Part shown: positions 32,657-44,563 of the stretch, piece by piece
Numbering within the stretch: the first letter of the stretch is position 1
How the letters are laid out: every line of letters starts with the position of its first letter
Assembly: GCA_023053685.1 (NCBI GenBank)
Contig: JALIGW010000025.1
Span: 8,651,453-8,715,452 of the forward strand
Reading direction: 5' to 3'
DNA length: 64,000 nt
DNA from: Diadophis punctatus similis
Lineage: Eukaryota > Chordata > Lepidosauria > Squamata > Dipsadidae
Notes under the pieces: model-generated
What the model was told of the DNA's origin: nothing
The model's database searches: none
The model's input: the letters and a program-made list of their open reading frames with translations, nothing else
Translations under genes and position numbers: made by a program

Positions 32657-33689
32657 ACATGAATTAGTCCAATTTCTTTTAAAAATCTTTCTTGTAACTC
32701 TTATCTGTACCACCGCACCTCCTTTTTCCAGTTTCTCCATCCCAAAGTAGGGTACATATTTTCAAAATTACTTTTACATGGACCATATCGTCTTTATTAT
32801 AAAGGACAGTCCTTATTTCATAGACCTGTCTTTTAAATTTATTTAATTATTATTATTTTTGTTTTGCTCTATAATTTTCCTTTGTAAAGCTAAGTTTTCA
32901 ATGCACATGCACACAACACACACACACACGTCTGAATCTGTTTCTGATTTGTCCATTTTTTAGGTTTGTCCTTTATTTTTTTATAAGAAAATATTGTCAT
33001 TGTATTTTTGGGCACAGCTCCAGCTTCCTTAATTTTGAAACATTTCTGCTATCAGTTGTTCCTCAAAAAAATCTGCAATAAGACTTTGAAGAGTTATTGA
33101 TGTTAAAGAGACCTAATTTCTTTCTATTTGATGTGGATTTTTATGCTATTAAAGTTTATTATAAAATAAAAATACAAAAAAGAAACAAAAGTTAGAAAGC
33201 TAAGGGAAATAAGTGTGCAGAGAGAACGATAGGAAAAAAAGTGACTTCTGACTTTTTTCAGAGCAGTAAACTACACACACAAAAAAGAATGATGACCTCA
33301 ACTTTTTGCTTTACATTTCTAAACATTTGAAGCTGATTCTAGAACAACAAAATAATTCTAATCATCAAAACCTAAAATCAAAGTTTCATTTTTTCCCAAT
33401 TTCAAGCAAAGATGTCTAATTTCTTTTCCTAAATACATAATCCCTGATATTTTCTCAGAAACAGACATATTAAAGAAACATATGAAAAATGTCTTTTGTG
33501 GATTTATTTAAACCCTGCCAACGCTGTAGACAATTTGGAAGGCAATTTATTACCTGAGCCAGTTTAAAATTGGAGGTTGAACTAGAAGAGCTCTAAGGTC
33601 CCTTCCAGCCCTACGATTCCATGGGAACAATCTGCATTTTAAATCAAATTCAAATGTTGTGAATTACAACACCCACTGGGTCTTTTTTT
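32657..33689. other. Upstream flank of copy C, no gene
   Basis: Unique-type DNA mirrored at 58020-59005 and 59950-59995, with a short CA repeat at 32915-32931 and a LINE-like 3' end (GAACTAGAAGAGCTCTAAGG) near 33575-33625. No coding frame. Confidence 0.55.
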
Positions 33690-33830
33690 TTCTCAAAAAG
33701 TGACTGGAAGTCCCAAAGGTGCTTTTTCAGGACGCAAATGGACTTCCTTGTTTTTTGTTTGAAGATGTTTCACATTTCATCCAAGAAGCTTCTTCAGCTC
33801 TGACAGGATAGTGGGGAATGGAAGGATTTA
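33690..33830. repeat. Penelope-like 3' tail upstream of copy C
   Basis: Mirror of the block upstream of copy D; contains GTTTGAAGATGTTTCACATT and CCAAGAAGCTTCTTCAGC. Confidence 0.7.
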
Positions 33831-34146
33831 TATTCCTTGCAGACATCTGGTAATCTGCATCTGAGGGTCAGTTGAAGCACTTGGACACTTATCTGTGTCC
33901 TCAGGGTTACCTGAGTAGTGCTGCTGGTTCCTGTTGCCTGCAATTTTTTCCTCTCTGGAAATCCATTCCTACTCCCACCCCATTCAAAGGGTGTTCATCC
34001 CAAATTGTATAGCGAAAAGATTTTTTTTAAGTGACTGAAAGAGTCGCTGTCGCTTTAAGGAAGAACTGGAACAGATCCAAACTGGTGACTGGACGTAGAT
34101 GGTTTGCTTACGAAATGTCATTAAAGGAACAGGGAGTAGCAGGGGG

Positions 34147-34155
34147 TATTTAAAG
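34147..34155 (+). promoter_or_regulatory. TATA-like box of copy C
   Basis: TATTTAAAG, 54 bp before the ATG, in the context conserved in the other three copies. It predicts a transcription start near 34175-34180 and a leader of about 30 nt, if used. Confidence 0.5.
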
Positions 34156-34208
34156 CAAATCATTGGGGGAGTAAAGCAGAAAGGGTTTCTTTTCCTAGTC
34201 CAGCAACG

Positions 34209-34700
34209 ATGCTGGTTCCCATCTTCCAACTATGCATGAAAATCCTCACCCTGCCCATCTATGTGCTTGCCTGTTTTGGCTTATGGGATCCTATTTGGAA
34301 AAGAACTTTCCCATTTTTCATGAAGCAGTTCAGCAAAATCTACAATAAAAAACTGCACAAGGAAAAGGAGATGCTGTTCAAGAACATGCAGGACTTCGCC
34401 AATGCCTCGGGAAAGCTCCACCTGCTAGAGTTTGGCGTGGGACCTGGCACCAACTTTCAGTTTTATCCCCCCAACTCTCGCGTGACCTGCGTGGACTACA
34501 ATCCCAACTTTCAAAATTTCCTCCTGGAGAGCATGGCTCAGAACACACACCTCCAGTACGAGAATTTTGTGGTCACCTCCGCCGAGAACATGTCTTCAGT
34601 GTCGGACAACTCTATGGATGTGGTGGTTTGCACGCTGGTGCTTTGCTCTGTGAACAGCCCCCAGGCTGCCTTGAAGGAGGTTCTACGTGTGCTCAGACCA
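34209..34700 (+). CDS. METTL7A-like: METTL7A/TMT1-like methyltransferase copy C, exon 1
   Basis: Encodes residues 1-164: anchor MLVPIFQLCMKILTLPIYV, motif I LLEFGVGPGTNF, CVDYNPNF, NMSSVSDNSMDVVVCTLVL and EVLRVLRP. It then meets GTAAGT at 34701. Exon 2 is 41836-42072 and the spliced product is 242 aa. Differences from the others include C30 to W (DPIWKRTF) and A123 to T. Both exons are open and the splice sites canonical, so it is a candidate functional gene. The intron is 7.1 kb, 2.1 kb of it a private LINE insertion. Confidence 0.9.
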
Positions 34701-36889
34701 GTAAGTCAAAGGGCAAAGAGGGGAAGTTAAGTCTGGTCTGTCCTGAACACCAAATAATGGGCATAAGGCAGGTGTGCATGCTTTGAAAATAATGGGCACT
34801 AGGCAGGTGTGCATGGGAGTAAGGGCTTTAAGTTTATATCCCACAAAAACAGCACCTCTCTGCTGCTCTTTATGCTGCTGATTTTCGGGCTTAACCTAAA
34901 TGGGATTCCTTCTTAAAGGAACTGCACCTTTCCTGCCTGCCTTGCGTTTCTGAATCATTTTCAGACTCTGTACAACAACTTCAAGAAATATACGCATAAC
35001 TTTAATGTTAGTAAATGTCAGCAAGCTTCAGGCCTGAGATAGGAGCCTGATTGGTATGTCAATCGCCAGAAAACATTAGGTTGAAGCTAAATTGGAAAGT
35101 TAAAACATATCTCTCCAATGACAAACCACTTTTGAATGGTTTCCAAAAATGCTTTCCCCATCTGGAAGTCTGCATGAAATCACCAGGGATCAAGTTTGAT
35201 TTGGAGGAGACTGGAGTAGGAACCAGAGTAGATCAAGCTGACACTGTAGCAGGAGGACAAGGAGGGTTACATGAGGAAAACATGAGGGGGGAAGAAGCAT
35301 TATGCTGTCACAGCACAGGCTGTGCGCATTTGGTTATATGTCTGCTGTGGCACAACACTACTTTGGGAGGTTTTTGGGCTAGTCTCTGATCCTGCAGAAG
35401 CCTTTGAACAGCACAATATCTTTGTACAGCACGATATCTTAAGTAAATAGACTAAAGACTGCCCTTCACCTTTAAATAGAAGTTTAAAATGGTGTCCCAA
35501 ATCTGCCATTTCCCTGCAGAATTCCAACTCTGTTCTTCTAGTGATAAGAAGCACAAACAGAGGCTGGGGATAGTATGCAGTCCAGTGGCTTTGGGATGCT
35601 GTATGTATATTGATATATTATGCAGTTTGAGAAAGTATCCAGGCCTTACATGTTTGCTGTACAGAGAAAATTAGCAGTCATTTCCATGGGTGGAATAGTT
35701 ATTCTGTGCTGCACTCTGTAATCAAATAATATTCCAGCAAAGCCAGCATTATCTTCCAAATAGAAATTGTGGGGTTGTTCCTAGCACCTGGAATATGACT
35801 AAAATTCAGATATTCTTAACAGGGTATTTGTCCAACTAGCTAGTTTTTCTCCAAAGAAACACATTGTTTCTTGAGCTTTGTTGTTGTGTTTATTTTACAT
35901 CCTCAGCCTCATTTTAATATATCCTGCCTATCAGGATCATCTGAAGATGTCTCAACAAAGAGGCTGGGTCAAACAGTCAAGAGTCGCCCAAAACCAAGCC
36001 AAGGAACTGAAAATCAAAAAGCATAGAAAAGTAGGAGTAGTAGAGATGATCAAGCATAGCAACAATCCTGGCAACATGAAGTTCAAGAATGAGTCACAAG
36101 GCTCACAATGTTCCAATGCCTTGGTTTTTTTGTTTCTGGTTTTTTTTCCCAGGAAAAGATTCAATGTCAAGTTCCAACTTTTGTATAAACCAAGTCACGA
36201 TTCAGGCATATTGCTATATGAGTGCAATAGATCCTAAGCAAGCTCTAATTCTCAATATGCAACCCTTGAAATTTGGCACTTTTGCTCTCCTATTTTTGAG
36301 TCAGTCAGCTTGGCACATGCAGACTTGTGTCCTGACCAGAGTGATCTGAAGTCTTTGGTGAGATCTGGCTGTTTAGAATCAAAAAAGGTCAGCAATTTAA
36401 TTGCAAGATACTATAAGCAGGGATTTATGGCCTTTCTATGGTATAAGGAGATTCAGTGGTATCACCTAACATCTTTCTTTAGCACAACAAAAGGTCAGAT
36501 GGATGAGAGAGGAGCTAGAAAGAGAATTCTCGAGGTGATATGGTATCTAATGCTATACATAAAGTTAAGACACAACTTTCTATTACTTTTTATTTCCACA
36601 GAGAGTGAAGTGAATGAGTTTTCCATGCCCAACTAATAGTAATATTTAGCAACTCAGGTTTGAGACCAACATCATTCAGTACTTTTTTCTTGCTGCAAAA
36701 TGGATAAAAATCCCAATGCATTGTTGAAATATTGTTCCCAACATTTGTTATTTATACTTCCAATTGTCACTTTTGGGGAACAAATTCAAAGTACATGTGA
36801 GCAGAATGCAAAGAGATGAGCTACTCCATAGTTTTGGATGTTTTTTTCTTGCATCTATTAGCTCCAAATGTGTCTTTTCTTACAGTTTA

Positions 36890-37155
36890 TTAAATTTATA
36901 CGGTATGCTATCCATCTCATGGTTGAAGGTGACTCTGGGCAGCTTTAAGCTTTATTTAAAACTTTAGTTAACAATACAGCAATTTATTTATTTATAGAAT
37001 TTAATACTGCCCATCTTGAAATTCAAAGTGACTCTGGGAGGTTTTAAAATTAATTTAAAACTTTAATACAGAAATTTATAAAATTTATAAGCCGCCCATC
37101 TCAAAATTCAAGATGATTCTGGGCGGCTTTAAACTTTATTTAAAATTTAAATTAA
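36890..37155. repeat. Three tandem LINE 3'-end units
   Basis: Units of about 90-120 bp, each with CCCATCTYRAAATTCAARRTGA, CTCTGGG(C/A)GG and TTTAAAACTTTA-type ends, occur three times and then lead into a short CATACACATA repeat. The block is absent from the mirror position in the right arm. Confidence 0.6.
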
Positions 37156-38119
37156 CAATATATATAGATACACATACACATATACACACATACTGTATAT
37201 ACACACATACATACATTTCCCTCTTTTAAAGAGTACATCGACAGTTCTGAGTGCTTTTTTTCTTATTTAAAACAATGTATTTTCATAAAAATCTGTGAGT
37301 AAACATATAATTAATGAGATTATACAATTATTCTCAATATAGGATTAACAAGGTCTGTATAAAACAGAATGCATTATTTTTATGTAATGGTATATGGAAG
37401 TAAACCTTGGGAGACAGAAGAAGAGCTATGAGTTAGAAAAATTAAACAATGATTAAACAAGAGGCAGATGAGTCCCCAGAAGCAATGGAGACATGGCAAA
37501 CTTCCCTAGTTTCTTAGACTGGAAATCTGTGTTTTCAGACATGCAAGGTTTTGTTAATTTAACAATAGAATAAATCTAGAGCTTGTACTTCTGGGTGTGC
37601 TTCTTGTCTGGATTATCTTGCAAAGCTGATTTTTATGAGATTAAAAAAGCATATATATTTTTAACTTGGCACCAAAATCTCCACTATATTGTTTAAAAAA
37701 TAAAAAGGAAAAATAACATCATACACCAGCTTGCTGCTGGAGGTGGCTGATGGGATAAGACTTCATTCCCATCCCGTTCATCTCTTAGCTCTTAGTTTCG
37801 GTTTTAGTACAGTTTAGTACAGTTTTTAATAATATTTTAATCTGTGTAACCTTAATATTTTAATTATTTTTTTACTTATTTTATAATTGTAAGCCACCCA
37901 AAACCACCCTGTAAGGGAGATGGGTGGCATAAAAATTTAATAAATACACAGTGATGCTAAAAAATTTGTGAACCCTTTTGAATTTTAATATACCGTAAAT
38001 TCTAAACCTAGATAAAGACAACCCACTTAAAGAAGTTAAAAACATCATCCTTCTACCATTTCCATTTGTCAAGATATGGGGCATATTTTATTCTCTCATT
38101 CTTTTGAAATTTTGGTGAT

Positions 38120-38860
38120 GATGAATATAATCCCTAGTGCCCGTCAATTCTTGGTTTAGGAGGATTTGGGTTTGTCATCCTTTTTAGTTTCAACTGGACT
38201 TCAGCAAGTAGTAGATTACATTTGCACCTGGGTATGTCTTTACTGGTTTTATGAGTTTCTAAATCTTTTGTTTATTGTAAAATAGTCAATTTGGTTCCTT
38301 ACTAATAATATTTCGTGTATCTGCTGGAGATCTCCAAGTGTAGAGGCGTCTTTTTGGCAACTTGAAAATAGTATTATCATACATTGCCTATGTTCCTTGC
38401 AGAAGTCTACAAATCTGTCACCTCTACCATTTCTGATTCCTAAGCCAAAGTTTTCAACTACAGGAGCATCACATCCTTCTCCCACTTTTGCATTGAAGTC
38501 CCCTATGAGTATTGTGATATCATTACTTTTTAGGGTTTTCAGTACACTGCTTATATCTTCATAGAACTTCCTCCTCATCACTGTGAGCCATGGGAGCGTA
38601 AACTTTTATAACATACATATTTACTGGAGTACTATTTATTTGAATCATCATCACTCTATCGGATACAGGAATAAAGGACTTGATGCATTTATTTTGAAAA
38701 GAGTTTACGATTATAGCTACTCCATTTCGATGATGTTTACTATTTTCACCAGAGTAGTAAATAGTATAATCTCCTATTCTACGCATTCCATTTTCAGGCC
38801 AGCACATTTCACTCACTTCCAATAGAGAGATATTGCATTTGGACATTTCTTTGATAGTAT
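38120..38860 (-). pseudogene. RTE-type LINE endonuclease fragment (copy C intron)
   Basis: The mirror of 51853-52660, read on the minus strand, with two overlapping frames (38559-38846 and 38249-38581). It has the same endonuclease motifs and the same 3' cut at the GATGATGAATATAATCC junction as in copy B. The RT-coding part present in copy D is missing. Confidence 0.8.
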
Positions 38861-38929
38861 TTTGTGTTTTCCAAGATTCATATAGGCTTCTCAGATTCCA
38901 CGTTCCAATTCATAATTTTGGGTTTATCA

Positions 38930-39211
38930 CGGGTGAAATTCAAAATTTTTCCCTACCGGTTCTGTGGGCGTGGCTTGGTGGGCATGGCAGGGGAAGGATA
39001 CTGCAAAATCTCCATTCCCACCCCACTCCAGGGGAAGGATACTGCAAAATCCCCATTCCCACCCCACTCCAGGGGAAGGATACTGCAAAATCCCCATTAC
39101 CTCCCCACTCTGGGGCCAGCCAGAGGTGGTATTTGCCGGTTCTCCGAACTACTCGAAATTTCTGCTACCAGTTCTCCAGAACCTGTCAGAACCTGCTGAA
39201 TTTCACTCCTG
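38930..39211. mobile_element. Non-autonomous hAT element, GGGGTGAAATTC family (copy C)
   Basis: The 8-bp target duplication GTTTATCA is exact (38922-38929 and 39212-39219). Ends are CGGGTGAAATTC and GAATTTCACTCCTG. It contains three tandem 41-bp units starting GGGGAAGGATACTGCAAAAT (about 38989-39111). Orthologous insertions lie in copies B and D. Confidence 0.88.
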
Positions 39212-39637
39212 GTTTATCATGCTTCTAGCGACTGGGAGATTCTTAGTACCCCTGCCCCATTTTAGGGGCACCCGTACTCGGGGCCAATGTTAGGTTTTGC
39301 TGCCATTAACATGATTTTCCTGGGAAATATATAGTGTAGTAGTCTTCCCTTTGCTTTCTACACCCTGTGCACACACTATTCAACTGGCTGCCACCACACC
39401 GTGTGCTGTTCTTCAGAAGCTGTTTTGATCAATGTGGTCTTCGCCTTAAGTCAATACTGATGAACCAGCTGCTACTCACCAGGCCTGTTAGTCCATGGGT
39501 GGTATTTGATTCCCTCCAGCCCACCATTACAGTACAAAAGCCATATTGGGTAGGGGGGCCCCAATCCGCCACTCAGGGACATGATCTGTGGGGGTTCCAG
39601 GCTCTCCCTAAGAGTTAATGTCCCCAGGAAGTTATAT

Positions 39638-41739
39638 TTATTTTATTTTATTTATTTTGTTTGGTTTTCTTATATGCCGCCCAACTCCCGAGGGACTCAG
39701 GGCGGCGTACAACAAAAGAAAAATACAAGAATAACCAATAAACAGTTGAGTTAAAATCAAAATATAAAAGTTAAAATTACAATATAAAAAACCATTCAAC
39801 AACCAAACATACCCGGGGGAGAGTTCAGATGGAATTAAACTCTACCCCCTGCCTGCAGGAAAAGCCATGTCTTAACGGCTTTTCGGAAGGCCAGCAGGGT
39901 GGGGATGGTTCGGGTCTCTGGAGGAAGTTGGTTCCAGAGCGCGGGGCCCACCACAGAGAAGGCCCTCCCGCTAGGGCCCGCCAGTCGGCATTGCTTGGCC
40001 GACGGGAGATGGAGGAGGCCAACTCTGTGGGCCCTAACCGGTCGGAGGGAAGTATGAGGCAGAATGCGGTCCCGGAGATAGCCTGGTCCTAAGCATGAAG
40101 GGCTTTAAAGATGATGATCAACACCTTGAATTGGACCCGGAGACTAATGGGCAACCAATGCAGCTGGCGGAGTATAGGTGTCACCACAGCACGCGCAGCC
40201 GCATTTTGCACCAACTGGAGTCTCCGGATACTCTTCAAGGGTAGCCCCATGTAGAGCGTGTTGCAGTAGTCCAAGCGGGAGGTGACAAGGGCATGAGTGA
40301 CCATGAGTAGAGCCTCCTTCTCCAAGTATGGCCGCAACTGGTGCACCAGGTGAACGTGTGCAAAGGCCCCCCTAGCCACAGCAGAAAGATGATGATCCAA
40401 TTTTAGCTGTGGATCTAGGAGGACCCCCAAGTTGCGGACCTGATCTGAGGGAGTCAGTTTCGCTCCCTCGAGGACCAAGGAGGGACAGTTGTCATAGTCC
40501 TTAGGAGGCAATATCCACAGCCACTCAGTCTTGTCGGGGTTGAGTCTGAGTCTGTTCCTTCCCATCCAGATCCTAACGTCGTCCAGGCACCGGCACATTA
40601 CATCAACTGCCACACTGAAATCAGACGGAGTGGTGATGTACAGCTGGGTGTCATCAGCGTACTGGTGAAAACGCACCCCATGTCTGCGGATGATCTCCCC
40701 CAGCGGTTTCATGTAAATGTTGAACAGGATGGGCGAGAGAACTGACCCCTGAGGCACCCCGCATAACAGGGGCCTAGGGGACGATCTCTGCCCTCCTGTT
40801 AACACCGACTGCATCCTATCGGCGAGATAAGAGGAGAACCACCGCAAAACGGTGCCTCCCACTCCCAACTCGCCGAGACGATGCAGAAGGATACCATGGT
40901 CGATGGTATCGAAAGCCGCTGAGAGGTCAAGTAGCACCAGGATGGAGGAATTTCCCCCATCCCAGGCCCGCCAGAGATCATCCATCAGTGCGACCAAGGC
41001 AGTTTCTATACTGTAGCCGCGCCTGAAGCCCGACTGATAGGCATCTAGATGATCTGTTTCATCCAAAAGTCGCAGAAGCTGAGTAGCCACCACCTTCTCC
41101 ACAACTTTCCCTAAAAAAGGTAAGTTGGAGACAGGACGATAGTTCTTCAAGTCAGCTGGATCCAGGGAAGGCTTCTTCAGGAGGGGTCTCACCACCGCAG
41201 CTTTTAACGACTGCGGTACGGATCCCTCCTCCAAAGAAGCGATGACCACTGCCCGGATCCAGCCACGTGTCACCTCCCTGCTGGCCGAAACCAACCAGGA
41301 GGGGCACGGGTCCAATAAACAGGTGGAGGCACCCATCGCTCCCACGGCTCTGTCCACATCCGCGGGAGAAACAGGCCCAAACTCTTCCCACAACGGTGGA
41401 CTAAGACTTGCCCCTGTCAACTCTATGGACTCTGCCCAGCCAGAGTCCAGGTTCGACCGGATCTGAGCGACTTTATCCGACAGAAACTCTGCAAATCCCT
41501 CAGCTCTACCTTGCAAGTGTTCCTCGCATCCCCCTTTAGCAAGGAGGGAGCGAGTCACCCTAAACAAGGCGGCTGGGCGAGAATCTGCGGACGCAATAAG
41601 AGCGGAAAAATAGAATCGTTTTGCCGCCCCTATCGCCACTAAATAAGATCTGATGTAAATTCTTAATAGTGTTCGGTCAGATTCGGTTTTGCTGGATCTC
41701 CAGCGGCGCTCCAGACGTCTCTTTTGGTGTTTCATCTCC
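39638..41739 (-). mobile_element. L2/CR1-like LINE, 5'-truncated, recent
   Basis: A private insertion in the copy C intron. The uninterrupted site in copy D reads GTTATATAACAACAG. Here the element is flanked by GTTATAT and ATATAAC, implying a short target duplication (ATAT). The minus-strand 3' end has the GGGACTCAGGGCGGC tail, with the AAATA repeat at 39638-39660. The RT frame is unbroken, so the insertion is young. Confidence 0.88.
40089..41739 (-). CDS. LINE reverse transcriptase, open but 5'-truncated
   Basis: About 550 codons without a stop. The catalytic YADD box is in HQYADDTQLY; upstream are LKNYRPVSNLPFLGKVVEK, QSGFRRGYSIETAL and DLSAAFDTIDH, and further on GVPQGSVLSPILF. The C-terminus has PILRQLHWLPISLRVQFK. 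This is an L2/CR1-type RT. The endonuclease domain is missing, and the frame opens upstream into intron DNA (the Met near 41786 is not an element start), so it is not autonomous. Confidence 0.88.
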
Positions 41740-41835
41740 ATATAACAACAGTGTTGATTACAGTGTGGATTTTTATGTAATTTCAAAGCGTTCTGCTTTA
41801 TATTATTATTTCTTGTATTATTTTACTTTTTCCAG

Positions 41836-42072
41836 GGTGGTGCATTCTATTTCATGGAACATGTAGCAGCTGGCAGATCAACCTGGACCTCCTTCTGGCA
41901 ACAAGTCTGTGACCCTACTTGGAGATATGTGGGAGATGGCTGCACCTTGTTAAGAGAGACCTGGAAAGATTTGGAGAACGCGGGGTTTTCTAAACTGAAC
42001 TTGCAACACATCATAGGCCCGTTGTTCCTAAGTATAATTCGTCCCCATATTTATGGATACGCTGTGAAGTAA
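41836..42072 (+). CDS. METTL7A-like methyltransferase copy C, exon 2
   Basis: Starts GGTGGTGCATTC directly after TTTTCCAG and ends RPHIYGYAVK TAA. It joins exon 1 (34209-34700) in phase 0. The acceptor is only 96 bp from the edge of the private LINE insertion, but its polypyrimidine tract (TTTTACTTTTTCCAG) is intact. Confidence 0.9.
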   Translation, partial: GGAFYFMEHVAAGRSTWTSFWQQVCDPTWRYVGDGCTLLRETWKDLENAGFSKLNLQHIIGPLFLSIIRPHIYGYAVK

Positions 42073-43534
42073 TTTAAGAGAGAGCATCTTTCCCTTAAAA
42101 TCAGATTTCTGACTTTAAAGAATTAACAGTGACAATGCATACGCTGCAATAAGAAAAGTGTTTCCTCTATTCTATACAATTCGGAGTTGGAGAAAGGCTC
42201 CTAAAAGTTCAAGCTGCACTAAACCTAAATGGGTACATTAGATCAGGTTTGGAGGGAGGACAAATAAATGTTAAAATTAATATAAAAGAATATTAATATA
42301 AAATATAAAAGAAAAACAATCCTACTATCAAAAGACCATGTGGGGGTGAAAAAAGCCCACCGCCATTTTGCTGTGGCATCACTCAGTCCACCATGGCAGC
42401 TTCCCACCCAGGAAGGAAAACTAGAGGAGGCCTGTTTTTGAGTATTACTCGCAACCTGTGTGGAGTTCTCTAAGAACAAACTGGTAATGGACAAAGCACT
42501 TAAGCACAAGCAGAGCAGGGAATCTTGCTTAAATAATACTTCAGGCAGAAGCCTTTGTTGGCCTTTAGGAGCGGCCTACCCAGAAAGATTTTTCTCAGCT
42601 TCTTATCCCCTGTAGTTGTAGAGTGAGTAAAACTCTGGATATGTTGGCATGGGATTAGACTGAAAGCTAAGGCTTAGAATTTAGACACTGATAATGTATC
42701 AAAGCTTGTTAACTGCTGAATTTCAATAAAAAAGGACTTGGAGTTTTGGTGTGGTTTTTTTGTTTTTTGCTTTCTAGTGAACCTTTCCTCATGACTTTTT
42801 CTGAATATGGCAAATGCAAATACCGGGGCTCCTGGTTCTGAGGTATATTGTGGGTTGTGTAACTGACCCATGGAATAATCACTTTTAAGTGGGGACTGAG
42901 AAGAGGCGTGTTGTTAAACCTTAACCTGATACTACCACGTTTAGAGAAACATTTTGGGAAAACAATTTGGCACATTTATTTAGTGCCACCCCATCCTATT
43001 TCTATCATTTACAAAAGGTCCCAGGTTTGTGGCCCACTAATGGAAAGTAGTGGTGCAGCACAAAGAATCTTCCCTGTTGATGGCCTCTGGGAGATTCCAG
43101 ATTTCCAAAATCATAGCTTTATATGCCCTCAGCCTAGTGCTTTTTTCATTTTTCAAATTTATTATAGTCAAAGACTTGTGTAGAACAAAACAAAGTGTTT
43201 AGAAGTAAAAAAGAGGAAGGATGGCCATAAAACACAAGGTTTAAAAAAATGTACAGAATATTACAGGAAAAACGGGACTTGCAATCCAGATCTGAAGTCC
43301 CAATGGTTGGCCACGCACCACAGTGAGATGACCACAATTCAGGTGCTTGACAGCTGCATTTACTCCTTGTTCTTGGGTGTCCCATTTTCTAGGATTAAAC
43401 CTTTGTGGCAGATCAAAGAATGAACCTTTGGTGCTCTTAGCCATGCTAATTATGTGAGTTATTATAATACTATTAGTCCTACCATTAGAAAGCTGAAGTA
43501 TTATTTTAATACAGGAGCACTATCAAGGTAATCC
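42073..43534 (+). other. 3' flank of copy C within the arm, no gene
   Basis: Mirrored at 49344-50814. An AATAAA lies at about 42264 and could serve polyadenylation. Short frames such as 43241-43444 on the minus strand are interrupted in the mirror copy, so I do not call them genes. Confidence 0.6.
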
Positions 43535-43539
43535 ATGTG

Positions 43540-44560
43540 CTTCCTTGGGAAGGAGAATGTGGGTTGGGCCATGCTCCATCTAGTGGCTTCGGGTCCCGAC
43601 TGGGGAGTTGTCCAACGTACGCTTAGGCATCTGAATTGGTCGTGGAGATGCATCAGTGATTGACTGCGCGACAGTGGCTGGGATCCCTCGCCCTTAGAGT
43701 GCCCAGAGAGCGTGATCCTCTATTGTCTCCACTCATGGGCCATGGCTATCCCCGTGCCCAGGTGAGGCTCCCACGCGCGCTGGGGGGAGGACTCAGACCC
43801 CCAGCTGCGCCTTGCGAGGTCCACTCTGGCTGAGAGAGAGGCTAAGGGGCTGGTTGCTTGCGCCGTGCCCCCAATTGGCGCTCTCTGTCCGCGGTCTCCA
43901 GGACAGCTGTCTGTCTCGGGGTTGGAGAGAAGAGGATCCTGACTCGCTCGATCGACTCATCCTCTACTGATCCCCGAGTGGTTTGCTCCTTCTCCTCCAT
44001 CTTCCCTGAGTCTTCGCACCGCCCGGTGTTGGGTCGGTGTTGGGGTTCAGGACCCCACACAGTGCCCCGAAGTTCGGGGCAGCTGGATGAAATTTTAAGG
44101 GAGATTCGGGTTAGTGTCAGGGTTCCAAATAGCATCCAAAACTAAATCAGAGTCCGAGACAAAGCATTCCTCAAAGTTCCAATTTGTTAACAGAGCCATG
44201 TTGGCACATCTGGGAGAAACCCGAATCTAAAGCTAACGGGGTTTCTCCACCCAGTTTAAAGTTCATTCTCTTGTTCGCACTCCCACAAGTCCAGCACGTT
44301 GGGCAATTGTCTTCTGCCAACGAGTCCGGTTTCTCCCAACAGCTTCCGCCCAGGTGCCGGACAAAGGATGACCTTGAAAACCTAAAAGGAATTTATTATG
44401 GCTACATCTCTACATTGCTCATGCTACCGCCCCTCCCAAATTCCCACAATAAGTCTCCATTCTGAAGCATCAGTGTGGCAGGCCAAATTCTCCAATAGAA
44501 CATGTCTTCGGCCTGACAGGGGGACCCGCTCAGCCAGGGACAAGTAGTGCATCTGGACCC
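43540..44560. other. GC-rich spacer DNA upstream of the DIRS fragment
   Basis: Moderately GC-rich sequence with no clear frame. Its position before the recombinase suggests it may include decayed DIRS or LTR-element sequence, but I could not identify RT or RNase H motifs. Confidence 0.4.
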
Positions 44561-44563
44561 GGG

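Larger units (their letters stand above)
34701..41835 (+). other. Intron of METTL7A copy C
   Basis: Runs from GTAAGT to TTTTCCAG. It contains duplicated intron sequence, three tandem pieces of a LINE 3' end (about 36890-37155, GACTCTGGGCRGCTTTAA units), the shortened RTE fragment, one hAT element and the private LINE. Confidence 0.8.
31491..43534. repeat. Left arm of giant inverted duplication
   Basis: The 12-kb arm mirrors 49344-62318. It carries METTL7A copy C with both flanks. The inner edge is at CTATCAAGGTAATCC and the outer edge is inside a Penelope fragment. Private to this arm: a 2.1-kb LINE (39638-41739) and about 1 kb near 36520-37530 that is absent from the right arm. Subtracting private segments leaves about 8.9 kb in both arms. 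Confidence 0.9.

Noticed and set aside
36890..37155. CRISPR-like or satellite array
   Set aside because: Three diverged LINE 3' ends without uniform spacers; the DNA is eukaryotic and no CRISPR array is expected.
43241..43444. Possible small gene (MAKSTKGSFFDLPQRF start) near the arm end
   Set aside because: The mirror copy near 49430-49640 has an internal duplication and an altered frame, so the frame is not preserved.
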